Below are positions 25,562-37,856 of a stretch of DNA of 64,000 bases, piece by piece. The stretch lies in contig JAYMGJ010000147.1 of NCBI GenBank assembly GCA_037178675.1, positions 51,630 to 115,629 of the forward strand, in the 5' to 3' direction. This DNA comes from Scleroderma bovista. Taxonomy: Eukaryota; Basidiomycota; Agaricomycetes; Boletales; Sclerodermataceae. The first letter of the stretch is position 1. Every line of letters starts with the position of its first letter. The translations under genes were made by a program, and so were the position numbers. The notes beneath the pieces are model-generated. The model searched no databases. It was not told the DNA's origin and saw nothing but the letters and a program-made list of their open reading frames with translations.

Positions 25562-27480
25562 ATGCTGACTGCTATTCGCCAAGCTCGGGCTCTCGTCCGA
25601 TCTCCAATTGCTTATCGATCATCACTAAGCAGTCAGCCTTCTCTTGTTCTGAGGACAGTCGCACGCGCCATGTCTGTTCACCACGGAGAATCCGCCATTC
25701 GTCCTGAACCTGACCGGGTTCTTAAGGATATTGCGGATTATGTTCATAACTACCAAGTAACCTCGGAACTTGCGCTGGAAACGGCGCGTTTGTGCCTCAT
25801 TGACACTATCGGATGCGGTCTTGAGGCCCTACGCTTCCCAGAGTGCACCCGGTTGCTAGGACCGGTGGTAGAAGGAACCATAGTTCCTAACGGTGTGTTC
25901 CGAACGTTCCAGAAGGTTTTGGGAGTGTACTGATGACTCTACTTGACCAAGGTACTAAGGTTCCTGGAACCAACTATCAACTGGACCCTATCCGGGGTGC
26001 GTTCAACATTGGTACCACAATACGGTGGCTTGACTTCAATGATTGTTTCCTCGCTGCTGAGTGTAAGTACTTTCGAGTTCGGGGATTGCAGCGAAGCTAC
26101 ATGTTGCTGTGTTGCTTGTGAGCTGAGACTGTTTCCCTTTGGCAGGGGGCCACCCGTCTGACAACCTTGGCGCCATCCTTGCTGTCGCGGACCATCTCGC
26201 CCGCAAAGGGCAACCCCTGAAAGTTCGTGATCTTTTGGAAAGTATGGTGAAGGCCCACGAGATCCAGGGTGGTCTTGCTCTCCTCAATTCCTTCAATCGC
26301 GTCGGTCTGGATCATGTTGTTCTTGTCAAAGTTGCCAGTACTGCTGTCGTGTCTAAGCTTCTGTCAGTTTTCTTGTGCATGTTGATTTGATTGGGTCTAA
26401 TGGTTCTCGTCAGGGGTTTGACCCATGCTCAGACTATCGACGCGGTTTCACAAGCTTGGGTTGATGGCCAGTCCCTTCGAACCTACCGCCATGCACCCAA
26501 TACTGGACCCCGCAAGTCCTGGGCAGCTGGGGATGCGTGCTCGCGTGCTGTCAACCTCGCGCTTCTCGTGAAGAGGGGTGAGATTGGTCTCCCATCTGTG
26601 CTCACTGCCAAGATCTGGGGCTTCTATGATGTCTTGTTCAAGGTAGCTGGCTTTCCTAACCATCTGATTTCTGATAGACATGTGCTAATAGCGAGTGGTT
26701 GATAGGGCAAGCCATTTGAGTTCCAAATGCCATTTGGTTCCTATATCATGGAAAATGTCCTCTTCAAGATATCTTATCCTGCGGAGTTCCATGCACAAAC
26801 TGCTGTGGAGGCAGCTCTTACCATCCACTCTCATCTGAAGGCCACGGGAAAGAGCTCCGACGATATCAAGAGCGTGAGGATTAGCACACAAGAAGCTGCT
26901 ATCCGTATCATTGATAAACAAGGTCCATTGCACAACTTCGCTGACAGAGAGTGGGTGCTATGATTCTCGGGGGTTTACGCTGATGTATAATTGCTTCCTT
27001 TAGCCATGCGATCAGCTACATGGTCGCCTACCCTCTCATCTTTGGCGAATTAACTTCCAATTCATACGCTGACGCAGCAGCCGCCGATCCAAGGATTGAC
27101 GCTCTTCGCGCTAAAATTCATTGTGTTGAGAACAAGACTTTCTCTGTTGATTATCATGATCCGGCAAAGCGCTCGATTGGGAATGCCCTTCTAGTAGAAT
27201 TGAATGATGGCACAGTACTGGACGAGGTAGTCGTCGAATACCCTGTCGGGCACAGGCTTCGCCGCGAGGAAGGCACGCCACTGTTGGTCGAGAAGTTTAA
27301 GAGACACATTTCTCGTCACTTCGACGAGGCCCACCAGAAGACGTGAGTGACAGAATGTCATGTTTTATCTGGTTTTGCTGATGAGTTTGGTTAAACAGTA
27401 TCTTGGAAACTGTATCGGACAGGAAGAACTTCCCTGACCTGGCTGTGGATAAGTTTACTGATCTGTTCGTTAAGCCTTGA
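25562..27480 (+). CDS. 2-methylcitrate dehydratase, MmgE/PrpD family
   Basis: Dehydrates 2-methylcitrate in the methylcitrate cycle that disposes of propionyl-CoA; mitochondrial. The ATG at 25562 begins a likely presequence ([20 protein letters not shown], Arg/Ser-rich). Family segments follow: [87 protein letters not shown] and [20 protein letters not shown]. Further on are [14 protein letters not shown] and [17 protein letters not shown]. It ends [11 protein letters not shown] at 27480. About seven introns, around 560 residues, normal length. Confidence 0.92.
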
Positions 27481-27762
27481 TTCGTGGACCTGCGGCGTTG
27501 CAATACGAACGAATGCATACGTTGAATTCCAACTTCGGAGTAGTCGCCAGATAAGAATAGAGCAGTATCTCTCAAATTTTCCTTCGCACTCCTCTTCCTA
27601 TTATGCATCACTGTCACCACGAAATAACTCAGATCGATGTCAGGTGGGAGGCATTCATGGCCACATTGTAATTCATCAACTGTCCGATACTGTAATAATT
27701 ATACAACACGGAAGCTGCGTATCGACAAACCATGGTAAGGAATGGAATGAACATATCCCCAC

Positions 27763-30162
27763 CTAACCAACCAGTCCTTGGGTATGAGGTTTTTCTTTAA
27801 ACTTGGGACGGTGCTTCCTGCTATCTCCGAAGCGAAACTGCGATTGCTGCTCGTTTCCCACACAGTGCTGCGTAGCATTTCCTTGCTTTTTGAGGGAAGG
27901 AAGGCGGACTTTGGGGAGAGTGTTCCTGTGACAATGCACTGGTGTTAATGCGACGGATTTGTCCTCCTCGGGGCTCCGTGCCATTGGTCGGTTCGCAGAT
28001 AGGGTATCTACTAATCTGAAAGACTTCCCAGAGAATTCCACTTGCTCATGTGATGGTACATGACTTGGACGATCTTGAACGGGCTTCAATAGGGAACTCT
28101 CCATCCCTCCACCTTTGTCTTCCTCAGACACTGACCAGAGGTGACGTTGCGTCAGACTAACGATGCTAGGCACCAACATCGCGTTTGTGTTTAGAAAATT
28201 GCGAGCCCAGGATTGCGGTAACTCGGGAGGTGGCATGGGCATGGCGGTATGTTGAGCGTCTTCAAGATTGTGCACGCCCCTCCTGGCTCCGTTGCTTGTG
28301 GTGGAAAGAAAAGGGGAAACTATCGATTGTTCAGGTTGCATGTGCCGAAAATATCTTTCTAAAGCGTTTGACTGTTCCGAGTTTCGCCACATATTTGTTA
28401 CCTGCTTGTCGTTCTTATTCTCCGGGAGGGAGCTAAAGGATTCATAGGAGTAGAGGCTCTGTCCGCGATCAACAATGGCATGAAGCTAGATTTTGATGCT
28501 ACAAAGAACCTATGCTTACACCATGCATTCTTTTGGCGTTATTTGACATGCGGAGGGAGAAATCAGTATCTGAGGAGAAAGACTGTCCATAGCAAGGCGA
28601 GAAATGCGACGACCAGAGGGGCGAAGAGGAATCTGGAGGAGTTGGAAGAATGTCCTGTCCCTGAAAACCATGGTTTCGTCGGGATTGTTGGACATATTGT
28701 TGATGGTATTTTTGATCGATCTCGACAGCGGGATGCCTCACTAAAGGTCGGACGGGATTGTCGACTTGCGAGTCGACAGCTGAACTCGAAAAAGGTTGCA
28801 AGAACCCAGTGGAAGTTGAATGGACAACTGGCTGAAGGTCCCCTGGGCAACGAAGATATTGCTCTGTATCGGCAGTGGAACCCTTCGAAGCTCGATCAAG
28901 TAGTGCAGACCGCAATTCCAACGATAACCTCTCCATCGGAGGGAGGATCTCGCTATCGTCCTCATGGTAGTAGCTGCAATTCGTCCGACCAAAACTGACC
29001 TCATCATATGACAGTTGGTCAGGTACTTGGCTGACATAGTCCTTGTCCAAAGACTCAAGCTCAGGACAGATTTCGCTCATACCGGTTTTTCCTTGGCCCT
29101 TCCTCGTCAACAATGGCTGCTGCGATTGATAATGTTTTGGGAGGGCCGTCCGCTTACTTTTCATACACGGGGGGGCTTGAGTTAATGTTCAACTAATCAG
29201 TTGTTCTGTGGGGCCCAAATAACCATGCATACCGTCAGGCGAAGGACCAAAGGGTTGGTGATGTGAACCCAGACCCCATATCACACGAGAAACATTGTCA
29301 GGTCGTTCGATGATTGTACCCTCTGCTCCTCTACAACGAGATGAATGATTTTCATGCTCCTTACTATTTTTTAAGACTCACGATGGACACCTAGCATAGG
29401 GCAAGGACAACGGACCATGGAGCGCTGGAATGGGTCGAGGGGGAGAATTGGCCCATGTCACCCAGTCTGTGGAGAATTCAGCGCCGCCTTGACGCGGCAA
29501 GGAGCATATATACCCCTGGATTACTGACCTTTAACTTCCTCGAAATGAGGCTCCGGAGTGCCGCTGCTATGCAGAAGCGCTTGGGAAAACTGTTCGTCCC
29601 AACCACGAACATGGTATGATTCCGGAGAAGTTGGAGGCGATGGCGTCTCAGGAATGTCCAAAGAAGGTCGATGTGCTCGTGCGCGCCAACTCCGTCCTGG
29701 ATAATATTCAGAAGGGCCTGAAGCTGAAGATTCCGTGGAGGATCGAAAGTGGGACTTGATTTTGTCAGGCATGGATACCACTCGCACGCCTGGATCGTCC
29801 TTACGTGACGAAAGGTTCATTGCCTCGTTCTCTGGCATAGATACCACGCGCCTGCTATCAGCGGTCAATGTGGGCCGTCGGACATCAAGTGCAGGCTGCT
29901 TCCGTTGCGAATCGACTCGATTCAGAGAATCTATAAAAATTGTGGGACTTCTAAGTTGCGTGGACTGGGTATATGCGTGCCGATTGTGATGCAAGGGGGC
30001 CTGTGAAAATGAGACGGGGCTTTTGGATGTATCTGATGATGAATGCCTGGTGGGTGTTACCCCTGTCGCCGCTAACATGATGGCTGGGTCATAGTAGGCA
30101 GAGACTGGAGTTTCATGTACGGTCTGGACGGCTCTGTCTATGTATTCTTTGGTAGTCGCCAT
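27763..30162 (-). CDS. Orphan low-complexity protein
   Basis: Not recognised. The ATG at 30162 starts MATTKEYIDRAVQTVHETPV. The first exon is Ser/Pro-rich with repeated RVVSMP blocks. Introns at about 29461-29530, 29333-29381 and 29164-29235 join WVTWANSPPRPIPALHGPLS and GTIIERPDNVSRVIWGLGSH to later exons, all in one frame. The last exon (about 28485-27763) runs LHAIVDRGQSLYSYESFSSL and ends HTQGLVG. About 720 residues, mostly predicted disordered. The coherent splicing across five exons argues for a real gene. It shares a 142-bp divergent promoter with the SNAPC3 gene. Confidence 0.6.
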
Positions 30163-30304
30163 TGCAGACTACGGTAATGGTCGCGCTCCGGAGAAGATGG
30201 GGTGAAGTGAAAGTGTTGTAGTGGCGGGAATCCGATTTGTCACAATCTCCAAATTATGTAAGTCGCTACCAAGTTCGATGAGCCAGTGACATAATCTGGA
30301 CCAA
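30163..30304. promoter_or_regulatory. Short divergent promoter (orphan protein / SNAPC3)
   Basis: 142 bp between start codons 30162 (-) and 30305 (+). No obvious TATA box. Both core promoters must be here. Confidence 0.45.
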
Positions 30305-31820
30305 ATGAACGTCGACTTCAGCCGTGCTCACGATTGTTTCTTTGGTCCCCCTTCAGAGCCAATTGACGTTGCCAAGTTCATCGAGGAGGCGGCAGCCATC
30401 GCCAATCTTACTACTGAAGATGTGCTCAAACATCCTGGCTGGCAAGCGCTTTCCAATGACGAACAGGCCGCAGTAGAAGGAGAGTGCTTGGGAGGGTACG
30501 TCCGTCTTCGTTTTGGCTGTAATGGCTATCTCACTCTGAACATTGGATCCGAACAGCATCACCGAATTGAAAACAACCGTCGAGAACACCTGGAATAACC
30601 CTACACTCTCTGCTCACCTTTCCCTTAAACATGACGATGCAATATTTGATGCCCTTGAGCAAGCCGATGGTTCCACGACTAAGGGACGTAAGCGCAAACG
30701 TCCTACAGTCGCAGATGACAACCGTGATACCCCTGAGCTTCGAGCCCTGCAAGAACAATTGGTCTCTGCTCCTCTTAGATGTTGGGGGTGTGTCCGGACT
30801 CCACTTATTTCCAACTTCCCCACCACTAACAATCCCGTGCAGATTCGGCAAAGAGTCAACCTTATTCATGCGAACGTCCAAAAATTCGGACTTTAACGCG
30901 CTACATTCAGTAAAAAAGACAGGGCACGGATCGTTGGCGGAACACGCTCGGCATGGCTCTGATAGGCGCGGTACCTCCGACTCTGTCCTTACCGTTACAG
31001 TTTATAATCGGATTCCCTGGGTACAGAGTTACCTAGTTCGTATGTCTCGACACAGCGTCTTGGCATCCCAAACACTAGGTGACTTCATCCAATCAATCCC
31101 TTGTGATTCCAGTGAGATGCCAGAAGAGAAGGTCGATACGGAAGGTGATCTCAGTGGATATTATTATGACACTGGGCCCCCGGCCGAAGAAGGTTGTCTG
31201 TTGCTAATAGAAGGTATCATATATGGTGAGGGTCGACCAGGCGCAGATTACGCGGAGTAAGGCGTGCATACACCTGTAAACCTAACATGTCAGCTCTGAC
31301 CTTTGTGCAACACAGAAGACTCCAGGCGCATATCGCCAGGTTGCCGGAGGATAAGCGCCCTGCCATAGAAAAGTCACTTACATCACTCAATCAAACTCCT
31401 TTCAACTCTCTCAAGCTACGACTTAACCAACCGTATTGGATGCTCCACTGGGGCAACTGTGAGCACTTCATAGTGGTCGATCAGATCCGGTATTTTGCTT
31501 TTTCGGGCCCCAAATACTTAAACATAAATTGACAACCAGTGTTGTGCAGGGTTCCGCATCCATCAGATGAACCATCGGGCTATCCACTTATACTCCATTT
31601 GACACCAACCCTTTCGGAGCTTTGTAAAGCATGCTGCAAAGTTCCTGCGGTCATATCCGTCTCAGGAGACATCCGTTTGGGAGAGAGTCCCTGCTTACTT
31701 TGTACCCCTTGTTGGCATATCATGGGGCCTGCAAAGGATGAAGGAGTAATGGTCGCACCATTAGTAAGGCGCAAGCGTATCTGGGAAGACGAAGCGGATA
31801 GCTACATCGACAGACACTGA
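30305..31820 (+). CDS. snRNA-activating protein complex subunit 3 (SNAPC3/SNAP50-like)
   Basis: Subunit of the complex that recruits Pol II or Pol III to snRNA promoters; nuclear. The ATG at 30305 starts MNVDFSRAHDCFFGPPSEPI. A basic patch (KGRKRKRP) lies in exon 2. The conserved C-terminal half reads LLLIEGIIYGEGRPGADYAE, then WMLHWGNCEHFIVVDQIR. A Cys-rich zinc-binding tail follows: CKACCKVPAVISVSGDIRLG and CLLCTPCWHIMGPA. Five introns; about 430 residues, near the animal SNAPC3 size. The spacing of cysteines (LCKACC...SPCLLCTPC) and the NCEH motif are diagnostic of the family. Confidence 0.85.
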
Positions 31821-31935
31821 TTGTCATTAGTGAACGACTCAATCCCTAATAATGTGATTGAACATCTTTGGATGCTGTATTACACACAAGGATATCACAC
31901 GTACGTAAGTACCATGTAAGGCGATCTATACATGT

Positions 31936-34345
31936 CTACATCAACAAGTTCGCCAAGCCTCCCGTTGCATATGCCATAGGCTTTAGTGGGGGGTGGGGCT
32001 GTGCCTCAAACTGATAATACCTCAGGTCCCCCAATGCGTCTATTCGGATCTGTTATCGGCTCATCTCAGTTAGCGTTCACTGTGTCCCCAAAAAAATGAC
32101 GCACATATGCGCCCTTGTTGCCCACTTGGTCAACGTAATTTGGTGCGGAAAAGACCTAGACATGCATGAGCTTATGTGAAGAGCCGACCCCCTTGAATTT
32201 TAAAGTACCGTTGTGCAGAGACCTTCGTGTTCGACAGCATAACCATCTAGAAACGGGAACGCAAGTGAACACATATCGGGAGTGTTTTTCAAGCTCCACG
32301 GACCTGGTCTCACTTCATGGCTCCGGATGATACCAGTTACACCGTTCAGAGTACACCATTTCCTGGTGATATCTGGTCCGAATGAAAGACCCACGCCCTA
32401 CGATCAACAGCTAAGAAGTACTATGACAACGTGGGTAAGGCAATGCGCACTCGTTTACTTGGACCGCGTCCTGGCGCCTCTTGTGGATCAGTCCAAAGCA
32501 TCTGCCAATATTTTAGGTGGCTACATTTTAACCTATATTGTCCAGGAAAATACCTCACCTGTGATGAAATGGAACAGTCAGCTTTGGTGTAGTGATCATT
32601 TCAAGTATACGTACACATCAGTCCCTCTTGCCCTGGTTGCCTTCCTATACGGGGGATCTTGCGGATATCATCCAGAGTGACATTATCTTTGCTAAACAAG
32701 CCACCATGAACAACAAAGTATCGTTTGAGTCCACCTGATGACAGGATCGATTTTGAATTAACATCGGTGGACTTCTTCGTCGCGCTGACTAACGTCGCCA
32801 ACGGTACTGAAAGAAGATCAGTCAAACAACTCATCGAAGAAATTCATGGGCAAAGTGCCTACTCGTCGTAAAAACATGTGCGAACAGCTATAACGAGCAC
32901 TTGACATTAGCGTCTACTCAACGGACAGAAGCACAAGCTCTGTGACCTTGTATGACTGTTCTCCATGCTTATGTTTGGCTTCGCCCTCGAAGCCATATGT
33001 CCGGTTCATCTCCTTTGCTTCGTGGTTTCCCCTGTTAATGAACATTCGGTTGGGATACAGCCCTGATACCCTTCAGATGGTGATACTAGCCGCATCCACA
33101 AACTTGCACTCACATTTGTATGCAAATGCAATCAGGATGACCTCCATAGACCAAGAACCTCTGTCGACAAGATCTCCATTCATTAAAAGATAGTGATCAT
33201 CCCTCGGGGGACCTGTAAGGGAATACAAATGCAGAAGATCGTAGAATTGGCCTACGAGAGACAAGTAAGGTTCGTCTACCAGCCGTTTCAAAGACTTGGA
33301 AATACCATGAACATCGCCGATGACGTCGCACGTCTCCCCTTCATCGAGATTGAGTTGCACAAGACTCTCTTCCTTGGCGAGCTGCGCATGCGCTCCAAGA
33401 ACGATCTCCCAAGCGTATCTTCGGGGGAGTTTCTTGCCCTGCTTGAACCAGTCGACCATTTTTAGAACGAATGCGTGGGTAATAGAGTAATTCCCGTCTT
33501 CCGTCCGATGTAACACGGGACCGGTGTAGCCGGTTTCTACCTCGCAGCCTCCTGGACACCTCGATGATCAGCCGACCATGGACCAGAGGGCAACGAACAA
33601 ACCCTCCGCAATAATCTCCAGGCAGCGATCTACTGCATTTTTCTCTTCTTCCATCTCGATCGCCTGGGATAGAAACATGGTCAGCATAAGACAGAATCTT
33701 CAGAGAGGGGTTGTCCACCTTCTCGAACTCGATCTTCCGCACTAGTTTTTGGGTTGCGGTCAACTGTGCTCGCACAGTCTCATTTTTCGGTTCAAAGGCC
33801 AGCACTTTCTTAAAATCCGCAATAGCAACATGAGGTTTTGCAATCTGGAGGTAACACGTCGCACGCCTAATAGACCTCTCAGAATACCTTATGTCATCCC
33901 AACACATGCGCACCTGTAGTATGCCTTCGTGTACTTCGGATCAATCTCAATGGCCCTCGCTAGAGAACCGGTAGATCAACTGGCACAGCTCACGATCACA
34001 AAACGCGAAGAGCAAAACACGACGTACAAGCATCTGTGAGTGCAAACCCGTACTCTTCCAGCTTGGTTCTCGCAGTAGCACGGTTACACCAGAACGTCGC
34101 ATCCGTTGGGTTCAGTTCAATTGCCTCGGTGTACAGCTTAATAGCTTCAGTAAAGTTGTGGCCTACACCGCTGATCAGTACGATGAAAGTCCCTTGTAGT
34201 ATTGACGCGTCGACGCCATACTTGTGAACGCTTTGTTAGCCTTAGCTTTGACCTTTGCTGCCTGTTCGCGATCCCCATCAGAGACATCTTTGATACTCAA
34301 CGAATGGATCTCGGGAGACGACAAGGAAGTGGGCATGGTAGACAT
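31936..34345 (-). CDS. PPT1: Serine/threonine protein phosphatase 5 (PPT1/PP5) with TPR domain
   Basis: Hsp90-associated phosphatase. The ATG at 34345 starts [20 protein letters not shown]. Three TPRs follow: [50 protein letters not shown] and [20 protein letters not shown]. The linker holds [20 protein letters not shown]. Catalytic motifs [27 protein letters not shown] and [20 protein letters not shown] are complete, as are [27 protein letters not shown] and [17 protein letters not shown]. The C-terminus ends [18 protein letters not shown] segment of about 18 residues ([18 protein letters not shown]) is inserted before FVVHGG relative to human PP5. Ten or so short introns, about 540 residues. 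The second ATG at 34336 is an alternative start. Confidence 0.93.
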
Positions 34346-34908
34346 CGGTGATTCGGAGGCTGTGACGCGGCAGATAAATCGAAGTTATGACGGAATCTGC
34401 AAGCGTTAGGTTATGTGTCGCCGAGGAGTACTCTGTGTGCACGCGGCAGTCAGCTTGGTGAGGATTCGGACAAGCAAAAAGATTACCAAAACAAGCAGCC
34501 AATTGATCGGAACACCAATAGAGACTACGTAGCACTGATACTAGTATTGTCAGCTCACCAGTCATTTCACAATGAAGTATTTACCATCTGATGCGTTGTC
34601 TGCTGTCAGGGGTACATAGCTGGTGTGTAGCCTGGTAAGTTACGAGGGAATTCACCACCTACATAGTAGAGATGAACTCGAAGCTTAAGACATCGGACTC
34701 GCTACCCCAGCAAGTCTCTTTACATGAAGATACTACTCGCCCGTTTGCGATGAGAATATGATACATACATATCAATGCTAGGGAACTGAAATAATTCAAA
34801 GACAAACGAGAGGATAACAAATGAGTGCGAATAATCAGTTCTCAACCAGGTTAAGCTTGTCCAACAAGTCGACCTTCCAAGCATCACGTAGCTCGTGGAG
34901 TCCGTCTA
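34346..34908. other. Intergenic region upstream of PPT1
   Basis: About 560 bp between tandem minus-strand genes. Contains the PPT1 promoter and the 3' UTR of the next gene. No RNA gene or convincing ORF seen. Confidence 0.4.
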
Positions 34909-36743
34909 TTAACCCCGGAAAAATAACGTCACGTCCGCAAGTGAGGAATCGACTATTACTTCCCCTGTTTGTTCGAGGTACCCCGGGGAGTTCCCCCAAC
35001 CTATCCAACCTTCCTTCCGGTCAGTGGTGTTGACAGCAGTCACTAAATTTCGTTGCAGTTCCGGGTTCCATGGATTTATTGACGTAGCATCTCCTTGGGA
35101 GACTACCGCCGCCGCCTGCTTGGTAGTAACTTGGAATACACCCTGGAACTTCTCATCGAGGATAACGTTGGATGGGCCGATGCCATTTTCTGCATGCAGT
35201 TTGATGGATGCAGGTAAGGATGAAGGGTCATGGACTAAGGTTGTGCTCAATGTCCCATAGAACGTGCGCATGTCGGCAATGAAATTGGGTCTCATGGCAG
35301 GTCCATTGCTGGGAGTTAAGAGAGTCACCATAGCAGTCAGATTGCTACAGTATCAGGTCAGTGGTCATCCACGAGAGTAAAAAAGGATCGTGCCTATTCC
35401 CTGTGTCAAGACCCAGGAACGTCGGGGACAGTGAGTTCGGGTCATTGTACAGGGTAATACTAGCGTCAATGGGTCTGTTGGTTGAAATTAAGAGAAAGGC
35501 CTCGATTATCCGAAAAATGAGAAGCCTACGCTAATACCGTGCTGAGCACCAGAGAGTCAGTCACGTTAAAGCTGCCAACGATAGGTTGTAGCGAAGTTTC
35601 TATGAACGCCTGATTGGCTGTCAGAGACTAATTACGGAGGTGAGTGACTGATCAACAAGGGCAGAGATGGGTGGACGACGAACATCTACAGTTATGCTAG
35701 AAGTGGGACCTTCGATGGTGATCTTTTTGAAAGATACGACATTGGAAAGTGACCCAAAGTGTTGGTAGAAAAGTGGTAGAAAAGTGCCAAAGGCTTCAAT
35801 TGGACGAAGGACAGGTGACTGGGGGAAGAGTAGTGTAATATTGAATAGGATATTGTCGGGGGGCGAGAGATTGGCAGGTATCTGAACTGAAGTGAGAAGT
35901 AAGATTTGGATGAAAAGGGATATACAAACATAGAGGGAGAGGTCGGTTACGTTGTCGGAGAGAGCGAAACAGACAAAGGTGCGGTCAAAAACGAAATTGC
36001 TGGATGTTTGCATCTTGATCGACACGGTAATGTCCTGGACTGTTTGATTTGGATTTACGTCGACGTAAAAGTCTCCTAGGACGATTCCTGAGTCTCTTAT
36101 GGATGATGCATTTGAGGTAAAACTAAATTGACTGTTTGGAGAAACAACGTGTTCCACCCTGTGAAATAGAAGAGAATGATTATGGAAAGAGATGGCGGAA
36201 CACAGAGGGCTTACCATGCTTGCATAGTAGATTCGCCTTCCAGAGCGGCAACTACGGTCCAATTGTTGCATACTGGATAAACTCCCAGCTGTGTTGGGCT
36301 GGAAATGTTGTTGATATTTGGAGTATAATATGCACCGGACTTTTTGTTAGTCCAAGGAGAGGAAGCGAGGGAATTGTATGGGTATTTATCATCACCTCCA
36401 GGCCCGTTTTGCTGCTTCAAGTGGGTGAATACGATGGAATGTAATGTCAAGGATGAGATGGCACCTTGAGAATGATGGGAATGCCAATGACGAGAGTAAG
36501 AACAATGTAGATGGCAAGGGAAATAAGAGCTGCTCTCCAGTTGAGGAAGCGTCTTCTCGGAGGTTTGTATAAGGTGGACTGGGAGTCATTGAGGTGGTTA
36601 TAGGCGAGGGCTTGAGAGGTCTCGTAATCAGGAAGAGCACTGAAAGGACGACGGCCGACGGCGCGTGGCGGATAGCGGACGGTTGGAAGAGAAACTGGAG
36701 GGTCCTTTATCCTCTGAGGGTCATCTTCGTCGGTAAGGATCAT
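34909..36743 (-). CDS. Single-pass (type II) membrane protein with large outer domain
   Basis: Function unknown. The ATG at 36743 opens a 65-residue cytosolic tail containing SALPDYETSQALAYNHLND, a motif seen in many basidiomycete membrane proteins. One transmembrane helix at about residues 71-92 follows (AALISLAIYIVLTLVIGIPI). The outer part is beta-rich with many N-glycosylation sites (NNISS, NASS, NQT, NVT): YPVCNNWTVVAALEGESTMQ, SFTSNASSIRDSGIVLGDFY and VVSFKKITIEGPTSSITVDV. It ends LADVTLFFRG. Six or seven exons, about 480 residues. Similar agaricomycete proteins are known only as conserved membrane proteins. Confidence 0.7.
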
Positions 36744-37856
36744 GCCTGAAGACTAAGACATCGACGTTGTTGCTAGTGATGACGAGGAGGCGAGGCAGGA
36801 CAACAGCGACGAGTGTGGGAATCCGGAAATCTCGTAAGTCACCGGTCCCTACAGCCATAACAACCTCCGTCCCAAGTTCAAGCTTCTCGCTGCCCTCGCT
36901 TTTGCAGCACTATCCTTCGGGCTCGATGGGTAGCGAGATGAGACGTCGCCTTTGTACTAAGTGTACTCCGTTTCTAGAAACCTCACTCCACCCTAGGCTT
37001 TCTTCTACTCCCCCCGATGAGTCACCGACAAGGTAACTGCACCCAACATTGCATCTACAAACGTGGAAGCATCACTCGGTTATGCACGGCAACCGTCCAC
37101 GGTAGACTTGGTGGCTACTATAGGTGGCGATCTTCTTAGCTTTGAAGGTAAAATAACTGCTGGTGTCCGTGTCTCGAGTTCGCAGAGTTGTCGATTTTTT
37201 TTTGAAAGATCAACTGCATGGTGCATGGTGCATGAATGGTAGGGATGCTCGTTGATGGGCTCTCCTTGGATCTAATGTGTTATTTCTGTAGTCGTCAGTG
37301 CTCAATAGTGTTGGAGATGTCTGCCGTAGTGACTGTGTTAGGATGCGCGTGACAAACTTTCCATGCGCCGTCGGTCTGGTCGGGGACACCTCGGGTGAAC
37401 TGTCATGGTCTCTGGTCACTCTCACTCAGCAGATTGGCATCTGGTGTCTACGTTCAGGTTGGATGTGTGCCTAAGGCCGGCCAACCAGTATGAGTGCGGG
37501 CTGAGGCCTGATATTCCGACATTTCATTTTTGAGTGGTCGCCTCGTTCGATCTGTCTGATGCCAGTTGGTTTAGCTGCCATGGCAACGTGCTATCTGCCA
37601 TTAGGTTTTCCCAGTTCGTACCTCGTACATGCTGGTGGACTTATCCATGGAAGGGACACATTCATACGAAGTGGACAGTGGACACAACAAATTACACCTT
37701 TAATAATGATATTTTCAAACTTGGTGTAACCATTTGTGCGGAAATAGAGACTATGGCTTGGCTATGAACACGGACTGAAGTGTCCCGCTCCTCCGCATAT
37801 CTGGACCGCCTGGAGAGTAAATTTTGTATGACAACTTTTGGCAGGCGCCAGGGAAA
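36744..37856. other. 1.1-kb intergenic region
   Basis: Holds the promoter of the membrane-protein gene and the 3' end of the GTPase gene. A 90-codon frame at 36767-37036 and a 77-codon frame at 37534-37767 show no family features. A short direct repeat (GGTGCAT, three near-copies) lies near 37218-37238. Confidence 0.4.

Noticed and set aside
36767..37036. 90-codon plus-strand frame after the membrane-protein start
   Set aside because: Low-complexity, no homology-like motif, and it overlaps the likely promoter of the divergent gene.
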